Assembly (NCBI GenBank): GCA_945860545.1
Contig: CAMAQM010000005.1
Coordinates: 31,447-95,446 of the forward strand
Direction of reading: 5' to 3'
Source: Bifidobacterium breve
GTDB lineage: Bacteria > Actinomycetota > Acidimicrobiia > Acidimicrobiales > Acidimicrobilacustridaceae
DNA length: 64,000 nt
Under the pieces are notes generated by a model. The model was not told the DNA's origin. It did not search any database and saw nothing but the letters and a program-made list of their open reading frames with translations. The position numbers and the translations under genes are program-made. Positions 53,185 to 61,445 of this stretch are shown here, piece after piece (the first letter of the stretch is position 1; each line of letters begins with the position of its first letter).

Positions 53185-53420
53185 CAGATCCGATGCCCCT
53201 GCGCTCGGATGCGGGCGACGACCGACTCGATGCCGTCACGATCGATGGTCTTGATGGCCCTCGTTGACAGCGTCAACCTCACCCAGCGCCGCTCACTCGG
53301 CAGGTAGTAGCGCTTGCGCTGGATGTTTGGGTTCCAGCGACGATTGGTGCGCCGATGCGAGTGGGACACGGACTTCCCGAACGATGGTTTGGTGCCCAGC
53401 AACTGACAGACCCGTGACAT
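53184..53420 (-). CDS. rpmB: 50S ribosomal protein L28, zinc-free form
   Basis: 78 residues: [32 protein letters not shown] is the classic L28 start, with one cysteine only and no CxxC pairs, as in the zinc-independent type. The C-terminal [20 protein letters not shown] is also typical. First gene of a unit with rpmG and a 71-residue ORF. A Zur-like box lies 18 bp before the ATG, consistent with control by zinc. Confidence 0.93.
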   Translation of the reverse strand: MSRVCQLLGTKPSFGKSVSHSHRRTNRRWNPNIQRKRYYLPSERRWVRLTLSTRAIKTIDRDGIESVVARIRAQGHRI

Positions 53421-53437
53421 GAAGCCAGAGTAGCAAA

Positions 53438-53453
53438 ATAGGAACGATTCCCA
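53438..53453. promoter_or_regulatory. Second Zur-like operator, upstream of rpmB-rpmG
   Basis: ATAGGAACGATTCCCA matches the box at 25247-25262 in 15 of 16 bases. The inner GGAA/TTCC half-sites are intact, while the outer pairs are weaker. On the minus strand it precedes rpmB closely enough to overlap the promoter. Confidence 0.7.
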
Positions 53454-53507
53454 AACCCGGGATGGGCAAGAGACCCGGGGCTCCTACCCACCACCTAGGG
53501 TGGCGGC

Positions 53508-53915
53508 ATGGGACCGTGGACCGACCAGCAGCGCAACACCGCAGCCGTCATCATGGGGGGGCTCGTCAGCTTCGCCGGCGTCATGCACTTCGTGAACCCG
53601 CAGTTCTTCGACGACATCGTGCCGCCGGCGCTACCAGGGGGCCAGCGCTTTTGGACCTACGCCAGTGGTGTCGCCGAACTGGTGGTGGGTCCCATGTTGT
53701 TGGTCCCCCGTTGGCGACGCGCCGGCGGATGGGCGGCCATCGTGCTGTTCATCGCCGTCTACCCCGCCAACCTGTACATGGCGTGGGACTGGCGGGATCG
53801 TCCGCTGGGAGAACGCGTCGTGTCATGGGTGCGTCTGCCCCTGCAGTTCGTGTTCGTCTGGGTGGCGTGGCAGATCGCCCGACGCTCCCTGGCGCCGGCG
53901 GCCCGGCGCGACTGA
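53508..53915 (+). CDS. DoxX-like small membrane protein
   Basis: 135 residues with four hydrophobic helices. The stretches AGVMHFVNPQFFDDIVPPALPGG and ASGVAELVVGPMLLVP match the DoxX family, whose members are linked to quinone or thiol redox chemistry in membranes. The C terminus is basic. It is convergent with the cupin gene, nearly abutting it. Confidence 0.8.
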   Translation: MGPWTDQQRNTAAVIMGGLVSFAGVMHFVNPQFFDDIVPPALPGGQRFWTYASGVAELVVGPMLLVPRWRRAGGWAAIVLFIAVYPANLYMAWDWRDRPLGERVVSWVRLPLQFVFVWVAWQIARRSLAPAARRD

Positions 53916-53917
53916 CC

Positions 53918-54385
53918 TCAGGCGCCGATGACGTTGGGCCGGGGAAGTCCCTGGGCCTCGCACAACAAGAAGTAGCCGTCTCGCACCGTGCCCGCATCGA
54001 TGACGGAGGTGACGTTGCCGTCCTCGTCGAGGTTCAGGTTGGCCCCGTAGATGGCGAACCAGGCGTCGGTGAGACCCTCGTTCTCCGCCGGCACCATCAA
54101 CGTGTGCTGGCTGCCCGCCGGTTCGAACAGGAACGATCCCGCCACGTTCACCTCGGGACCCTCCACGTACTTCCATGCACCCGAGAGCGTGAAGGCGTAC
54201 ACGGGGCCGGTGTGCTTGTGGGTGGGAACGATCGTGCCCGGCTCGAAGCGGGTGCGAATGACCCACAGGCCCTGTTCGATGTCGACCTGCAACAACTGCA
54301 GGTGCGTTCCGTCACCGACGGCGACGAAGGGGAGTTCCTCTTCGCCCCGGTGGATGGCACTGGGGATGGTGTCAAGGATGCTCAT
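53918..54385 (-). CDS. Cupin protein, 2,4'-dihydroxyacetophenone dioxygenase-like
   Basis: 155 residues from ATG 54385 (MSILDTIPSAIHRG). The cupin metal motif is visible as PTHKHTGPVYAFTLSGAW (two His, then spacing to Glu in EGPEV) and PAGSQHTLMV supplies the second-motif His. The layout FVAVGDGTHLQLLQVD resembles cupins annotated as 2,4'-dihydroxyacetophenone dioxygenase. Actual substrate unknown. Confidence 0.75.
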   Translation of the reverse strand: MSILDTIPSAIHRGEEELPFVAVGDGTHLQLLQVDIEQGLWVIRTRFEPGTIVPTHKHTGPVYAFTLSGAWKYVEGPEVNVAGSFLFEPAGSQHTLMVPAENEGLTDAWFAIYGANLNLDEDGNVTSVIDAGTVRDGYFLLCEAQGLPRPNVIGA

Positions 54386-54699
54386 GTCCCCTATTGGACC
54401 ACGCTGGCGCCGCTTGGGCCACTCATGGGGAAGAACCATCTCCGGACCGTGCGCCGCAGTAGGCGACTCCCAGCGGCTCTCGGCGCTGCGGAGTCGCAGG
54501 TGTCGAGGCCTCGCTGGAGAACCAATACCTCACTCCGCGTGGGGACCTCATGCCGGTTCGAGGAGGCCTCGGTACTGTCGCCGCCGGGGCTCTACCCCCT
54601 GCACCCACAAGCCGCGTCGGGTGTCGTCATGACAAGCGGAACTTATGACCACTAAAGAGGTAACTTGAGGAGAAAAGTAATCATAGGGGTAAGCAGATC
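54386..54699. other. 314-bp gap without a gene
   Basis: No coding potential is convincing on either strand. The last 60 bases are AT-rich by local standards (TAACTTGAGGAGAAAAGTAA) and probably hold the promoter and SD of the toxin-antitoxin genes. Confidence 0.5.
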
Positions 54700-55326
54700 A
54701 TGGACTTCCGTTCACCGATAGCAACGGTCATCCCGGGGGCACGCGGCGAGGTGCTGGGCATCTTGGCGGCGACGACTGCCCCGCTTACCGGTCGCGGTAT
54801 TGCGGAACTTGCATCCGGAGCCGTCTCCCAATCAGGCGTGAGCAAGGCACTCGCCCCCCTCGTCGCCTCGGGACTCGTGACCTGCGAACGGGCGGGTGCC
54901 GCCAACCTCTACCGACTGAACCGGGACCACGTTGCGGCCGACGCCGTCCTCAGCGCCGCCCGCGCCCACCTCGAACTCCTCGACCGGATCGCCACCACCG
55001 TCGATTCGTGGACACCCCGACCCGTCGCCGTGTGGATGTTCGGGTCCGCTGCCCGAGGTCGCGCCACCCCATCGAGCGATGTCGACATCCTCATCGTGCG
55101 ACCTGACGGCATCGACGACACCGACCACCCTTGGGACACCAACGTGTTACGGCTCGTCGATGCGGTCCATCGTTGGTCGGGCAACGCCTGTGAGTGCCTT
55201 GAGTACTCGTCGTCGGAGTTCGCAAGCCTCGTGAAAACCGGCGACCCCCTCATTGCGTCGTTGCGCCGCGACGGCATCGTCATCGCCGGGGGCTCGCCAC
55301 GTGAGCTCACCACCGCCGAGGGGTGA
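54700..55326 (+). CDS. Winged-helix plus nucleotidyltransferase (MNT-type antitoxin)
   Basis: 208 residues. Residues 15-75 form a winged helix (TGRGIAELASGAVSQSGVSKAL...LVASGLV). Residues 105-200 are a minimal nucleotidyltransferase with the catalytic GSAARGRATPSSDVD (Gly115-Ser116, Asp127, Asp129). In HEPN/MNT modules the MNT antitoxin inactivates the HEPN RNase, in studied cases by AMPylation. The fused DNA-binding domain suggests autoregulation. The following HEPN gene overlaps by four bases (GTGA). Confidence 0.85.
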   Translation: MDFRSPIATVIPGARGEVLGILAATTAPLTGRGIAELASGAVSQSGVSKALAPLVASGLVTCERAGAANLYRLNRDHVAADAVLSAARAHLELLDRIATTVDSWTPRPVAVWMFGSAARGRATPSSDVDILIVRPDGIDDTDHPWDTNVLRLVDAVHRWSGNACECLEYSSSEFASLVKTGDPLIASLRRDGIVIAGGSPRELTTAEG

Positions 55327-55700
55327 ACGCCCGAGAGCGATCACGCGCCCACCTGGCCAATGCATGCGAATTTCTCGAATCCGCTGAGACCAACCTCACT
55401 GCGCACCGATGGAACGCCGCAGCTGCGGACGCCGTGGTGTGTGGCATCAACGCCAAGGACGCCATCTGCCTGTCGCTCACCGGCACCACCCGGAAATCCG
55501 ACAACCACGCCGCCGCACTCGCCGAGCTTCGGGCGGCGGGAAGAACCGGTGCTGACGTTGAACCGACGCTGCGTCGGCTCCTCAACCTCAAGACCCGCGC
55601 CCAGTACCAGACCGACACGATCACCCATCAGCAGGCCCAGCGTGCGGTGGAATGGGCAGGGCGCCTCTGCGTCGCGGCGCGATCGGTCGTGGTCAGCTGA
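55323..55700 (+). CDS. HEPN-domain toxin (putative RNase)
   Basis: 125 residues, GTG start overlapping the antitoxin stop. An all-helical HEPN fold (RAHLANACEFLESAETNLTAHRWNAAAADAVVCGINAKDAI) with the R-x4-H motif RKSDNH (Arg57-His62), the RNase active site of HEPN toxins. The small size and pairing with a MNT protein are as expected for a type VII-like toxin-antitoxin system. Confidence 0.82.
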   Translation: MNARERSRAHLANACEFLESAETNLTAHRWNAAAADAVVCGINAKDAICLSLTGTTRKSDNHAAALAELRAAGRTGADVEPTLRRLLNLKTRAQYQTDTITHQQAQRAVEWAGRLCVAARSVVVS

Positions 55701-55777
55701 GTGCGCCCGCAATCAAGCGGAGATGCGCCAACAACCCAGCCGGCAGACGCGAATCTGGCGCAGAGTAGAGTCACGTC

Positions 55778-56674
55778 ATGGCAATGGCGACCCTGAGGAT
55801 GAGCCGTGACGCTCGGGCTGCTGAGCCGATTCGGGTCACCCGGGGAACCATGGGGATCGCCGCAGCGGGCTTCGGCCTGTGGGGTGTGGCGTGGGTGATG
55901 CTCTGGCTCGTCCAGACCCAGAGCAAGCTGGAGTGGGCGTTGCTGACCATCGGCGCCCTGCTCATCGTCGTTGCGGTCCTCACCCACGTCGCCCACCTTC
56001 GGGCACGCTTCGGGTTGGGCGCACTCGTGGTCCTGACGCTTGCCTGCGCCCTCCCGGTCGCACTCTTCTTTCCGTTCGCAATCCGTCTGGACGCCAACCT
56101 GCGGACGTATGCCTATGCGATGTGGGGAGCCACCTGGCTCACGGCTTCGCTGGGAGTGTTTCTCGTGCTGGCCCGCAAGGAGGCGCGACTTGTGCAGCGG
56201 GACCGCTCACCACGGACCGAAATCCATGCGTCCTTCTCGCAGTTGACGCTCGTGGCGGTCGGCACATTGATCTACGGCATCAGCTTTCTGGGCCTCATCG
56301 CAGATCAGGACAGCTACCTGATGGGCTGGCTGAGCCTCATCGGACCCTCGATGATCGCGGTGGCCATCATCTCCCACATCGAGCACCTCTCCTTGCGGGT
56401 GGGACGACCTGCGGTCGTCCTCGCCATCGTCGGGGTGTCGATCTGGGCGGGCAAGAACATCACCCGGGCAACCACCGACCTGATGAGCGACCCTGACTGG
56501 TCGGCCTTCCTCGTCAACGGCCTCCAGGGCATCAGCATGCTCCTCGGGGCGATGGCGTGCCTGTTGGTCGTGGCGCACAAGCGGGCCTGGGCGGCATCCG
56601 CCGTGGCGGCGCAGTCCGAAGCGCAGGTCACGATGATGTACGACGTCCTCGACGACGTCCGCAACCAGGACTGA
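55778..56674 (+). CDS. Hypothetical eight-helix membrane protein
   Basis: Not recognised. 298 residues with about eight hydrophobic segments arranged as two similar halves: GIAAAGFGLWGVAWVMLWLV pairs loosely with TLVAVGTLIYGISFLGLIA, and each half has a short ISHIEHL or LTHVAHL helix end. The repeat suggests internal duplication. The C terminus is hydrophilic (QVTMMYDVLDDVRNQD). It may start at ATG 55778 or 55784. Confidence 0.7.
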   Translation: MAMATLRMSRDARAAEPIRVTRGTMGIAAAGFGLWGVAWVMLWLVQTQSKLEWALLTIGALLIVVAVLTHVAHLRARFGLGALVVLTLACALPVALFFPFAIRLDANLRTYAYAMWGATWLTASLGVFLVLARKEARLVQRDRSPRTEIHASFSQLTLVAVGTLIYGISFLGLIADQDSYLMGWLSLIGPSMIAVAIISHIEHLSLRVGRPAVVLAIVGVSIWAGKNITRATTDLMSDPDWSAFLVNGLQGISMLLGAMACLLVVAHKRAWAASAVAAQSEAQVTMMYDVLDDVRNQD

Positions 56675-56816
56675 GACCCACTCGTCGCTGCGTCGATCCG
56701 GCCGACCAATCGACCGCACGTGACGTTGCCGACGCCCGACGTGCTCCTGAGCGTTCGGGAGGCGGGAATCAGGTCCCCCGCGATGCTTTGTGCGGCCAAT
56801 CTCCCGGGGAACGAAC

Positions 56817-56855
56817 AAGGGCAGGCCCGAGGATTGTGTCCTCTGACCTGCCCTT
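56817..56855. terminator. Two-tier hairpin downstream of tRNA-Val(GAC)
   Basis: AAGGGCAGG (56817-56825) pairs with CCTGCCCTT (56847-56855); AGGA/TCCT pairs inside. On the minus strand it follows the tRNA by six bases and is followed by TTGTTCGTT. Confidence 0.75.
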
Positions 56856-56861
56856 TGCTTG

Positions 56862-56935
56862 TGGACCCGACTGGACTCGAACCAGCGACCCCTTCCGTGT
56901 CGAGGAAGTGCTCTAGCCAACTGAGCTACGGGTCC
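56862..56935 (-). tRNA. tRNA-Val (anticodon GAC) with unusual C33
   Basis: The reverse complement folds as GGACCCG/CGGGTCC acceptor, GCTC/GAGC, anticodon stem CTTCC/GGAAG, loop TCGACAC, and T arm GCTGG-TTCGAGT-CCAGT. Bases 34-36 are GAC (Val). Base 33, nearly always U, is C here, with U at 32. Confidence 0.88.
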
Positions 56936-57045
56936 AAGGCCTTCTGACCTTACCAGCCGCCACCACCCCACCTCACGCCGACCAACCCGCCCCGGCCCGA
57001 ACCGAACGGCACAATGGTCGCTGGCTGCCGCCGTACGCTGGCCCG

Positions 57046-58077
57046 GTGAGCACCCACGAAACGGAACTCGTTGCACCGGTGGACCTCACCACCGCCGATG
57101 GCCGCACGTTGAATCCGGCGGCACGGGGCTGGTCCCGTGTGCCGCTGCACACCGCTCGACTGTCGGGCCCGTGGGGACGCCGCAAACGATGGGACTACTG
57201 GGCGATCCTCGCCGGGAACGTCGTGGTCAGTGGTGTGGTGGCGAACATCGACTACCTCGGCCTGTCCGACGTGTGGTGGTGCGACCTTGCGTCACAGACG
57301 CACGGCGGCCGGGGGATGATCACCCCCGGTGGCCGTGGCGTGCATCTCCCCGACCGGTTCGGGTCCGTGCCGGTCAACGTCGCCGGCCGTCACTACCGGT
57401 GCACGCTGCGCGACTCCCCCGACGGCGCCATGCACATCGAGGCGCACTGGACGGAACGATCCGGGGCACCGGCGCACCTTGACGCCACCATTTCCTTGCC
57501 CGACGGCCACGAGTCGCTCAACGTCGTGATCCCCTGGAACGACCGGATGTTCCAGTACACGTCGAAACACCAGGCCCGGCCGGCGAGTGGCACGTTGAGC
57601 GTCGGTGACGACCGGTGGATGATCGGCGACGGGCGCGAAGCGTGGGGGGTCCTCGACATCGGTCGTGGACGCTGGCCGATGACGACACACTGGAACTGGG
57701 GTGGTGGGGCGGGTCGCACCACCACCGGTGCGGTGGTGGGCCTGCAGTTCGGGGCGAAGTGGACCGAGGGCACCGGTTTCACCGAGAACGGGGTGACGAT
57801 CAACGGGCGTCTCACCAAGATCGGTCGGGAACTCGAATGGGCGTACCGCTGGGACGACCCGATGGCACCGTGGCGGGTGCGTGACCCCGGTGGCCAACTC
57901 GACGTGACGCTCAGCACCCGGTACGACAAGCACACCAAGGTGAACGCCGTGGCCCTCCGCCAGGAAGTCCACCAGGTGTTTGGCCGCTGGTCGGGGTGGG
58001 TGACCGACGACGACGGGGTGCGCCACGAATTCGAAGGAATCGACGGTTTCGCCGAGGAGTGCCGGGCACGCTGGTAG
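57046..58077 (+). CDS. DUF2804 domain protein
   Basis: 343 residues, GTG start. The sequence shows the family signature: GRRKRWDYWAILAGNVVVSGVVANIDYLG near the N terminus, then WTERSGAPAHLDATI, the Trp-rich THWNWGGGAGRTTTGAVVGLQFGAKWTEGTGFTENG, and a C-terminal beta-rich part. DUF2804 proteins have no known activity; the beta-rich, lipocalin-like make-up suggests ligand binding. No signal peptide. Confidence 0.88.
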   Translation: MSTHETELVAPVDLTTADGRTLNPAARGWSRVPLHTARLSGPWGRRKRWDYWAILAGNVVVSGVVANIDYLGLSDVWWCDLASQTHGGRGMITPGGRGVHLPDRFGSVPVNVAGRHYRCTLRDSPDGAMHIEAHWTERSGAPAHLDATISLPDGHESLNVVIPWNDRMFQYTSKHQARPASGTLSVGDDRWMIGDGREAWGVLDIGRGRWPMTTHWNWGGGAGRTTTGAVVGLQFGAKWTEGTGFTENGVTINGRLTKIGRELEWAYRWDDPMAPWRVRDPGGQLDVTLSTRYDKHTKVNAVALRQEVHQVFGRWSGWVTDDDGVRHEFEGIDGFAEECRARW

Positions 58078-58117
58078 CCGTGGTCCGACCCGCTGGTGGT
58101 CGTGACAGACTGCGGGC

Positions 58118-58486
58118 ATGGATCACCGCCAGAACCTCCGTTTCATCGCTGCAGGCCGCATCGCCATCGGCATCGCCATGCTGTTCGCCCCCCGCCGTGC
58201 CACCCGGGGGTGGCTGGGTGACCGGAACATCGGAAAGAGCGTGAGTCTGCTCAGCCGGGCGTTCGGCGCACGTGAGGTGGCGCTCGGGGCGGGCACGTTG
58301 CAGGCGCTCGCGTCGGGAGGCCCGGTGCGGCCGTGGGTGATGGCCGGCATCGTCAGCGACGGCCTCGACGCCACCGCCTCGCTGCTCGCCGCCCCCCAGA
58401 TCGGTGTGGGTCGCGCCCTGATGAACGGCGCCGTGGCGTCGAGCGCCACCGCGGCGGGCATCGCCGCACTCGAGCACGTCGACTGA
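58118..58486 (+). CDS. Small membrane protein, hypothetical
   Basis: 122 residues, ATG start. About three weak hydrophobic segments (GRIAIGIAMLFAP, AREVALGAGTLQALAS, AVASSATAAGIAAL) and a conserved-looking RNIGKSVSLLSRAFGAREVALG. It resembles DUF4267-like actinobacterial proteins by pattern. It follows the DUF2804 gene by 40 bp in the same direction. Confidence 0.65.
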   Translation: MDHRQNLRFIAAGRIAIGIAMLFAPRRATRGWLGDRNIGKSVSLLSRAFGAREVALGAGTLQALASGGPVRPWVMAGIVSDGLDATASLLAAPQIGVGRALMNGAVASSATAAGIAALEHVD

Positions 58487-58570
58487 GCGGCACATGGTGT
58501 GCACCGATGTTCAGTCGGCGTTCACCGACCTGCCCGGTGGCCGACACCACCGGGGACTAGGTTTCGCACC

Positions 58571-60058
58571 ATGACCGCAGGACTGTCGCGACGTTCGTTT
58601 CTCACCCGCACCGGCCTCGGTGGGGCCACCCTGGCCCTTGCCGGGGTGTTGCGGGCCACCGGTGCGGCTGCCACACCGTTGTCGGTGGGTGCCGGCCCCT
58701 ACGGCCCCCTCGGGGCACCCGACGCCCTCGGGTTGCGACTCCCCCCCGGGTTCACCGCACGGGTGGTGGCCACCTCGTTGCAGCCGGTGCCCGGCACCGG
58801 CCACACCTGGCACTACTTCCCTGACGGCGGCGCCACCTTCGCCACCGAGGACGGCGGGTGGATCTACGTATCGAACTCGGAGTTCCCCGGGTCGGGTGGC
58901 GTGAGCGCGCTGCGCTTCGCCCCTGACGGCACGGTGGTGGACGCCTACCCGATTCTCGCCAACACGTCGGTGAACTGTGCGGGTGGGACAACCCCGTGGA
59001 ACACGTGGTTGTCGTGCGAGGAGTTCGACCTCCACGGCGAGAGCCAGTCACTCATCGACCAGGCCGGCGCCATCGCCGGGCGGGTGTGGGAGTGCGACCC
59101 GCTCGGTTCCGGTCAGGGCACGCCGCTGCCCGCCCTCGGATTGTTCCAGCACGAAGCAGCGGTGATCGACCCCGACGTCGGGGTGGTGTACCTGACCGAG
59201 GACAAGGGCGACAGCCTCTTCTACCGGTTCACCCCCGACGCCTACCCGGACCTGTCGTCAGGCACGTTGGAGGCGGCCCGCGTCGACGGTTCGAGCATCA
59301 CCTGGGTGGAGGTGCCCGACCCGAGTGCGGCCACCACGCGCACAGCCCTGCAGCTCACCGACGACCAGATCACCCGGTTCCGCGGTGGCGAAGGGATGTG
59401 GTGGCATCAGGGGGTCGTGTACTTCACCACCAAGGGCGACAACCGGGTGCACGCACTCGAGTGCGCCACCGACAACTACGAGGTCATCTACGACGCCGCC
59501 GACTTCGGGGGTGCGAACGCACCGCTGCGGGGGGTGGACAACATCGTGGTGGCTGACGTGTCGGGCGACATCTACGTGGCTGAAGACGGCGGCAACATGG
59601 AGATCGTGTTGCTGTCCACCGACGGGGTCATCGCTCCGTTCGTGCAGGTCGTCGGACAGAACTCATCGGAGATGACCGGCCCGGCGTTCAGCCCGGACGG
59701 GGCCCGCATGTACTTCTCCAGCCAGCGCGGCGTGGTGGCCGGGGTCACCTACGAGGTGACCGGGCCGTTCCGTGGGGCACGCCCCGTTGCGGTGACCCCT
59801 CCCTCAACCCCGTCGGGGACCGGTGCCGCCCCCGCCCCGGTGGGCCCGGCGTTCACCGGTGGCCGCGACCGGATCCCCGGCGACATCGCCACCTCGTTCC
59901 GTGCCCTGTCGTCTCCCGCCAACGACGCCAACGTGGCCATCGGGGCACTCGGCGGATTGACGGTGGCCGCAGCGGGGGCAGCAGCGGTGCTGGCGCTACG
60001 CAACCGCATGCAGGGTCGGCCCGCCGACGAGGACACGGCGCCCGCAGCGACCGACTGA
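58571..60058 (+). CDS. Tat-exported DUF839 (PhoX-like) protein
   Basis: 495 residues from ATG 58571; the track start adds 24 unlikely residues. A Tat signal SRRSFLTRTGLGGATLALAG is clear. The DUF839 beta-propeller region has GGWIYVSNSEFPG, TPWNTWLSCEE, LFQHEAAVIDPDVGVVYLTEDKGDSLFYRF and VYFTTKGDNRVHALE. PhoX alkaline phosphatases belong here and use Ca/Fe, but many DUF839 proteins are uncharacterised. A C-terminal helix (LGGLTVAAAGAAAVLALRNR) may anchor it to the membrane. Confidence 0.87.
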   Translation: MTAGLSRRSFLTRTGLGGATLALAGVLRATGAAATPLSVGAGPYGPLGAPDALGLRLPPGFTARVVATSLQPVPGTGHTWHYFPDGGATFATEDGGWIYVSNSEFPGSGGVSALRFAPDGTVVDAYPILANTSVNCAGGTTPWNTWLSCEEFDLHGESQSLIDQAGAIAGRVWECDPLGSGQGTPLPALGLFQHEAAVIDPDVGVVYLTEDKGDSLFYRFTPDAYPDLSSGTLEAARVDGSSITWVEVPDPSAATTRTALQLTDDQITRFRGGEGMWWHQGVVYFTTKGDNRVHALECATDNYEVIYDAADFGGANAPLRGVDNIVVADVSGDIYVAEDGGNMEIVLLSTDGVIAPFVQVVGQNSSEMTGPAFSPDGARMYFSSQRGVVAGVTYEVTGPFRGARPVAVTPPSTPSGTGAAPAPVGPAFTGGRDRIPGDIATSFRALSSPANDANVAIGALGGLTVAAAGAAAVLALRNRMQGRPADEDTAPAATD

Positions 60059-60095
60059 GACCCCTGCGGCAGCGAGCCTCACCGCAACCGGTCAG

Positions 60096-60512
60096 TCAGT
60101 TGAGGGGTTCAACTCCGAGTTCCCCGAGCAGGCGTTCAACCCGGGCCCGGATCTCGTCACGGACGGTGCGCACGAACGTGGCGTCCTGTCCGGCCGGGTC
60201 GTCGAGGGCCCAGTCCTCGTAACGGGTGCCGGGGTAGTACGGGCACGTGTCCCCACACCCCATGGTGACCACCACGTCGGACGCCTCGACCATGGCATCC
60301 TCGAGTCGTTTGGGGGTGGCGCCCGCACCGATCACGTCGATGCCGACCTCGGCCATGACCTCGATGACCGCAGGGTTGATCGTCTCGGCCGGTGCGGTGC
60401 CCGCCGAGCGCACCACCACGGCGTCACCGGCGAGGTGGGCGAGCCACGCTGCGGCCATCTGGGAACGTCCGGCGTTGTGGACGCAGACGAAGAGAACCTC
60501 GGGTCGGTGCAT
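60096..60512 (-). CDS. arsC: Arsenate reductase, mycothiol-type ArsC (LMW phosphatase fold)
   Basis: 138 residues from ATG 60512 (MHRPEVLFVC). The P-loop is C10-VHNAG-R16. TMGCGDTCPYYPG (C86, C90) followed by RYEDWALDDPAGQ matches the actinobacterial ArsC1/2 type that uses mycothiol and mycoredoxin. It reduces arsenate to arsenite for export by the neighbouring Acr3. It starts 16 bp after arsR. The track start lies within arsR. Confidence 0.92.
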   Translation of the reverse strand: MHRPEVLFVCVHNAGRSQMAAAWLAHLAGDAVVVRSAGTAPAETINPAVIEVMAEVGIDVIGAGATPKRLEDAMVEASDVVVTMGCGDTCPYYPGTRYEDWALDDPAGQDATFVRTVRDEIRARVERLLGELGVEPLN

Positions 60513-60528
60513 GGGGAGTACCTCGGGG

Positions 60529-60864
60529 TCAGGGGGCCAGGGCGTCGCGCAGCAGGGCCAGGCGTTCGGGCACCACCCGGTACCAGGCCCACTTGCCACG
60601 TCGTTCACGGGTCAGCAGTCCGGCGTCCACCAGCATCGTCAGGTGGTGGGAGACGGTGGGCTGGGACCGGCCGAGGGGCAGTACGAGATCACAGGCGCAC
60701 GCCTCCCCTGCGGGGGCGGTCGCCACCATGGACAACAGCCGAAGGCGGACCGGGTCGGCGAGCACCTTGAACGCCGCAGCGAGTTCGCCCGCCGCGCCCT
60801 CGTCCAAGGCGGTGTCGGTGACGCTCCCACAGCACCCGGCGAAGGGTGTGACGTCAATGGCCAT
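60529..60864 (-). CDS. arsR: ArsR-family metalloregulator
   Basis: 111 residues from ATG 60864 (MAIDVTPFAGCC); the track start five codons upstream would invade the operator. It has an ArsR winged helix with recognition helix RSQPTVSHHLTMLVDAGLL. Cysteines C11-C12 and the CAC at 56-58 reproduce the As(III) site of the Corynebacterium glutamicum type (two N-terminal Cys plus one mid-protein Cys) rather than the CxC alone of E. coli. It probably represses both divergent units. Confidence 0.93.
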   Translation of the reverse strand: MAIDVTPFAGCCGSVTDTALDEGAAGELAAAFKVLADPVRLRLLSMVATAPAGEACACDLVLPLGRSQPTVSHHLTMLVDAGLLTRERRGKWAWYRVVPERLALLRDALAP

Positions 60865-60877
60865 GGCGACACTATAC

Positions 60878-60893
60878 ATTGATGATCATCAAT
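60878..60893. promoter_or_regulatory. ArsR operator, perfect 16-bp palindrome
   Basis: ATTGATGATCATCAAT lies 14 bp before arsR and 77 bp before cadI. It overlaps a TATAGT-like -10 for arsR on the minus strand. ArsR/SmtB sites typically contain TTGAT/ATCAA half-sites, present here. Confidence 0.78.
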
Positions 60894-60970
60894 ACGTTGC
60901 TACCGTGTGGTCCTCGACCTGGACCCACCTGTGACGACCCGGTCGCACCGCCACCACCCAAGGAGTCCCC

Positions 60971-61441
60971 ATGTCCCGAGTCCAGCTCGCCCTCAACGTC
61001 ACCAACCTCGACGAGGCCGTCGAGTTCTACTCGCGTCTGTTCGGCGCCGAGCCGGCCAAGCGCAAGGCGGGGTACGCCAACTTCGCCATCGCCGACCCAC
61101 CCCTCAAGCTCGTGTTGTTCGAAGGGGCCGGGGGCGGGTCCATCAACCATCTCGGAGTGGAGACCGACGGCGCCAACGAGGTCGAAGCCGCCGATGCCCG
61201 CCTCAGCGGTGTAGGACTCACCACCACCGGCATCGACGACACCATCTGCTGTTACGCCGAGAAGGTCGAGACGTGGGTGGTGGACCCCGACGGGCTGCGG
61301 TGGGAGTGGTACGTCAAGACCGCCGACGCCGAGGACATGGGCGACGGCGGGAACAACGACACCGCCATGTGCTGTGCGCCCGAACCAGTCGCCTTGAGCA
61401 CCCCCGCCACAGCCGCCACCCCCGACAGCGGCTGCTGCTGA
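60971..61441 (+). CDS. cadI: CadI/ArsI-family metalloenzyme
   Basis: 156 residues. MSRVQLALNVTNLDEAVEFYSRLFG and GYANFAIADPPLKLVLFEGAG closely recall mycobacterial CadI (cadmium-inducible, glyoxalase/VOC fold). Vicinal Cys93-Cys94, His60 and Glu112 match ArsI-type residues, though the N-terminal metal His of ArsI is Gln5. Two extra CC pairs at the C terminus (134-135, 155-156) could hold soft metals. ArsI cleaves the C-As bond of trivalent organoarsenicals; whether this protein does so is unknown. Divergent from arsR, four bases before acr3. Confidence 0.88.
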   Translation: MSRVQLALNVTNLDEAVEFYSRLFGAEPAKRKAGYANFAIADPPLKLVLFEGAGGGSINHLGVETDGANEVEAADARLSGVGLTTTGIDDTICCYAEKVETWVVDPDGLRWEWYVKTADAEDMGDGGNNDTAMCCAPEPVALSTPATAATPDSGCC

Positions 61442-61445
61442 CCTG

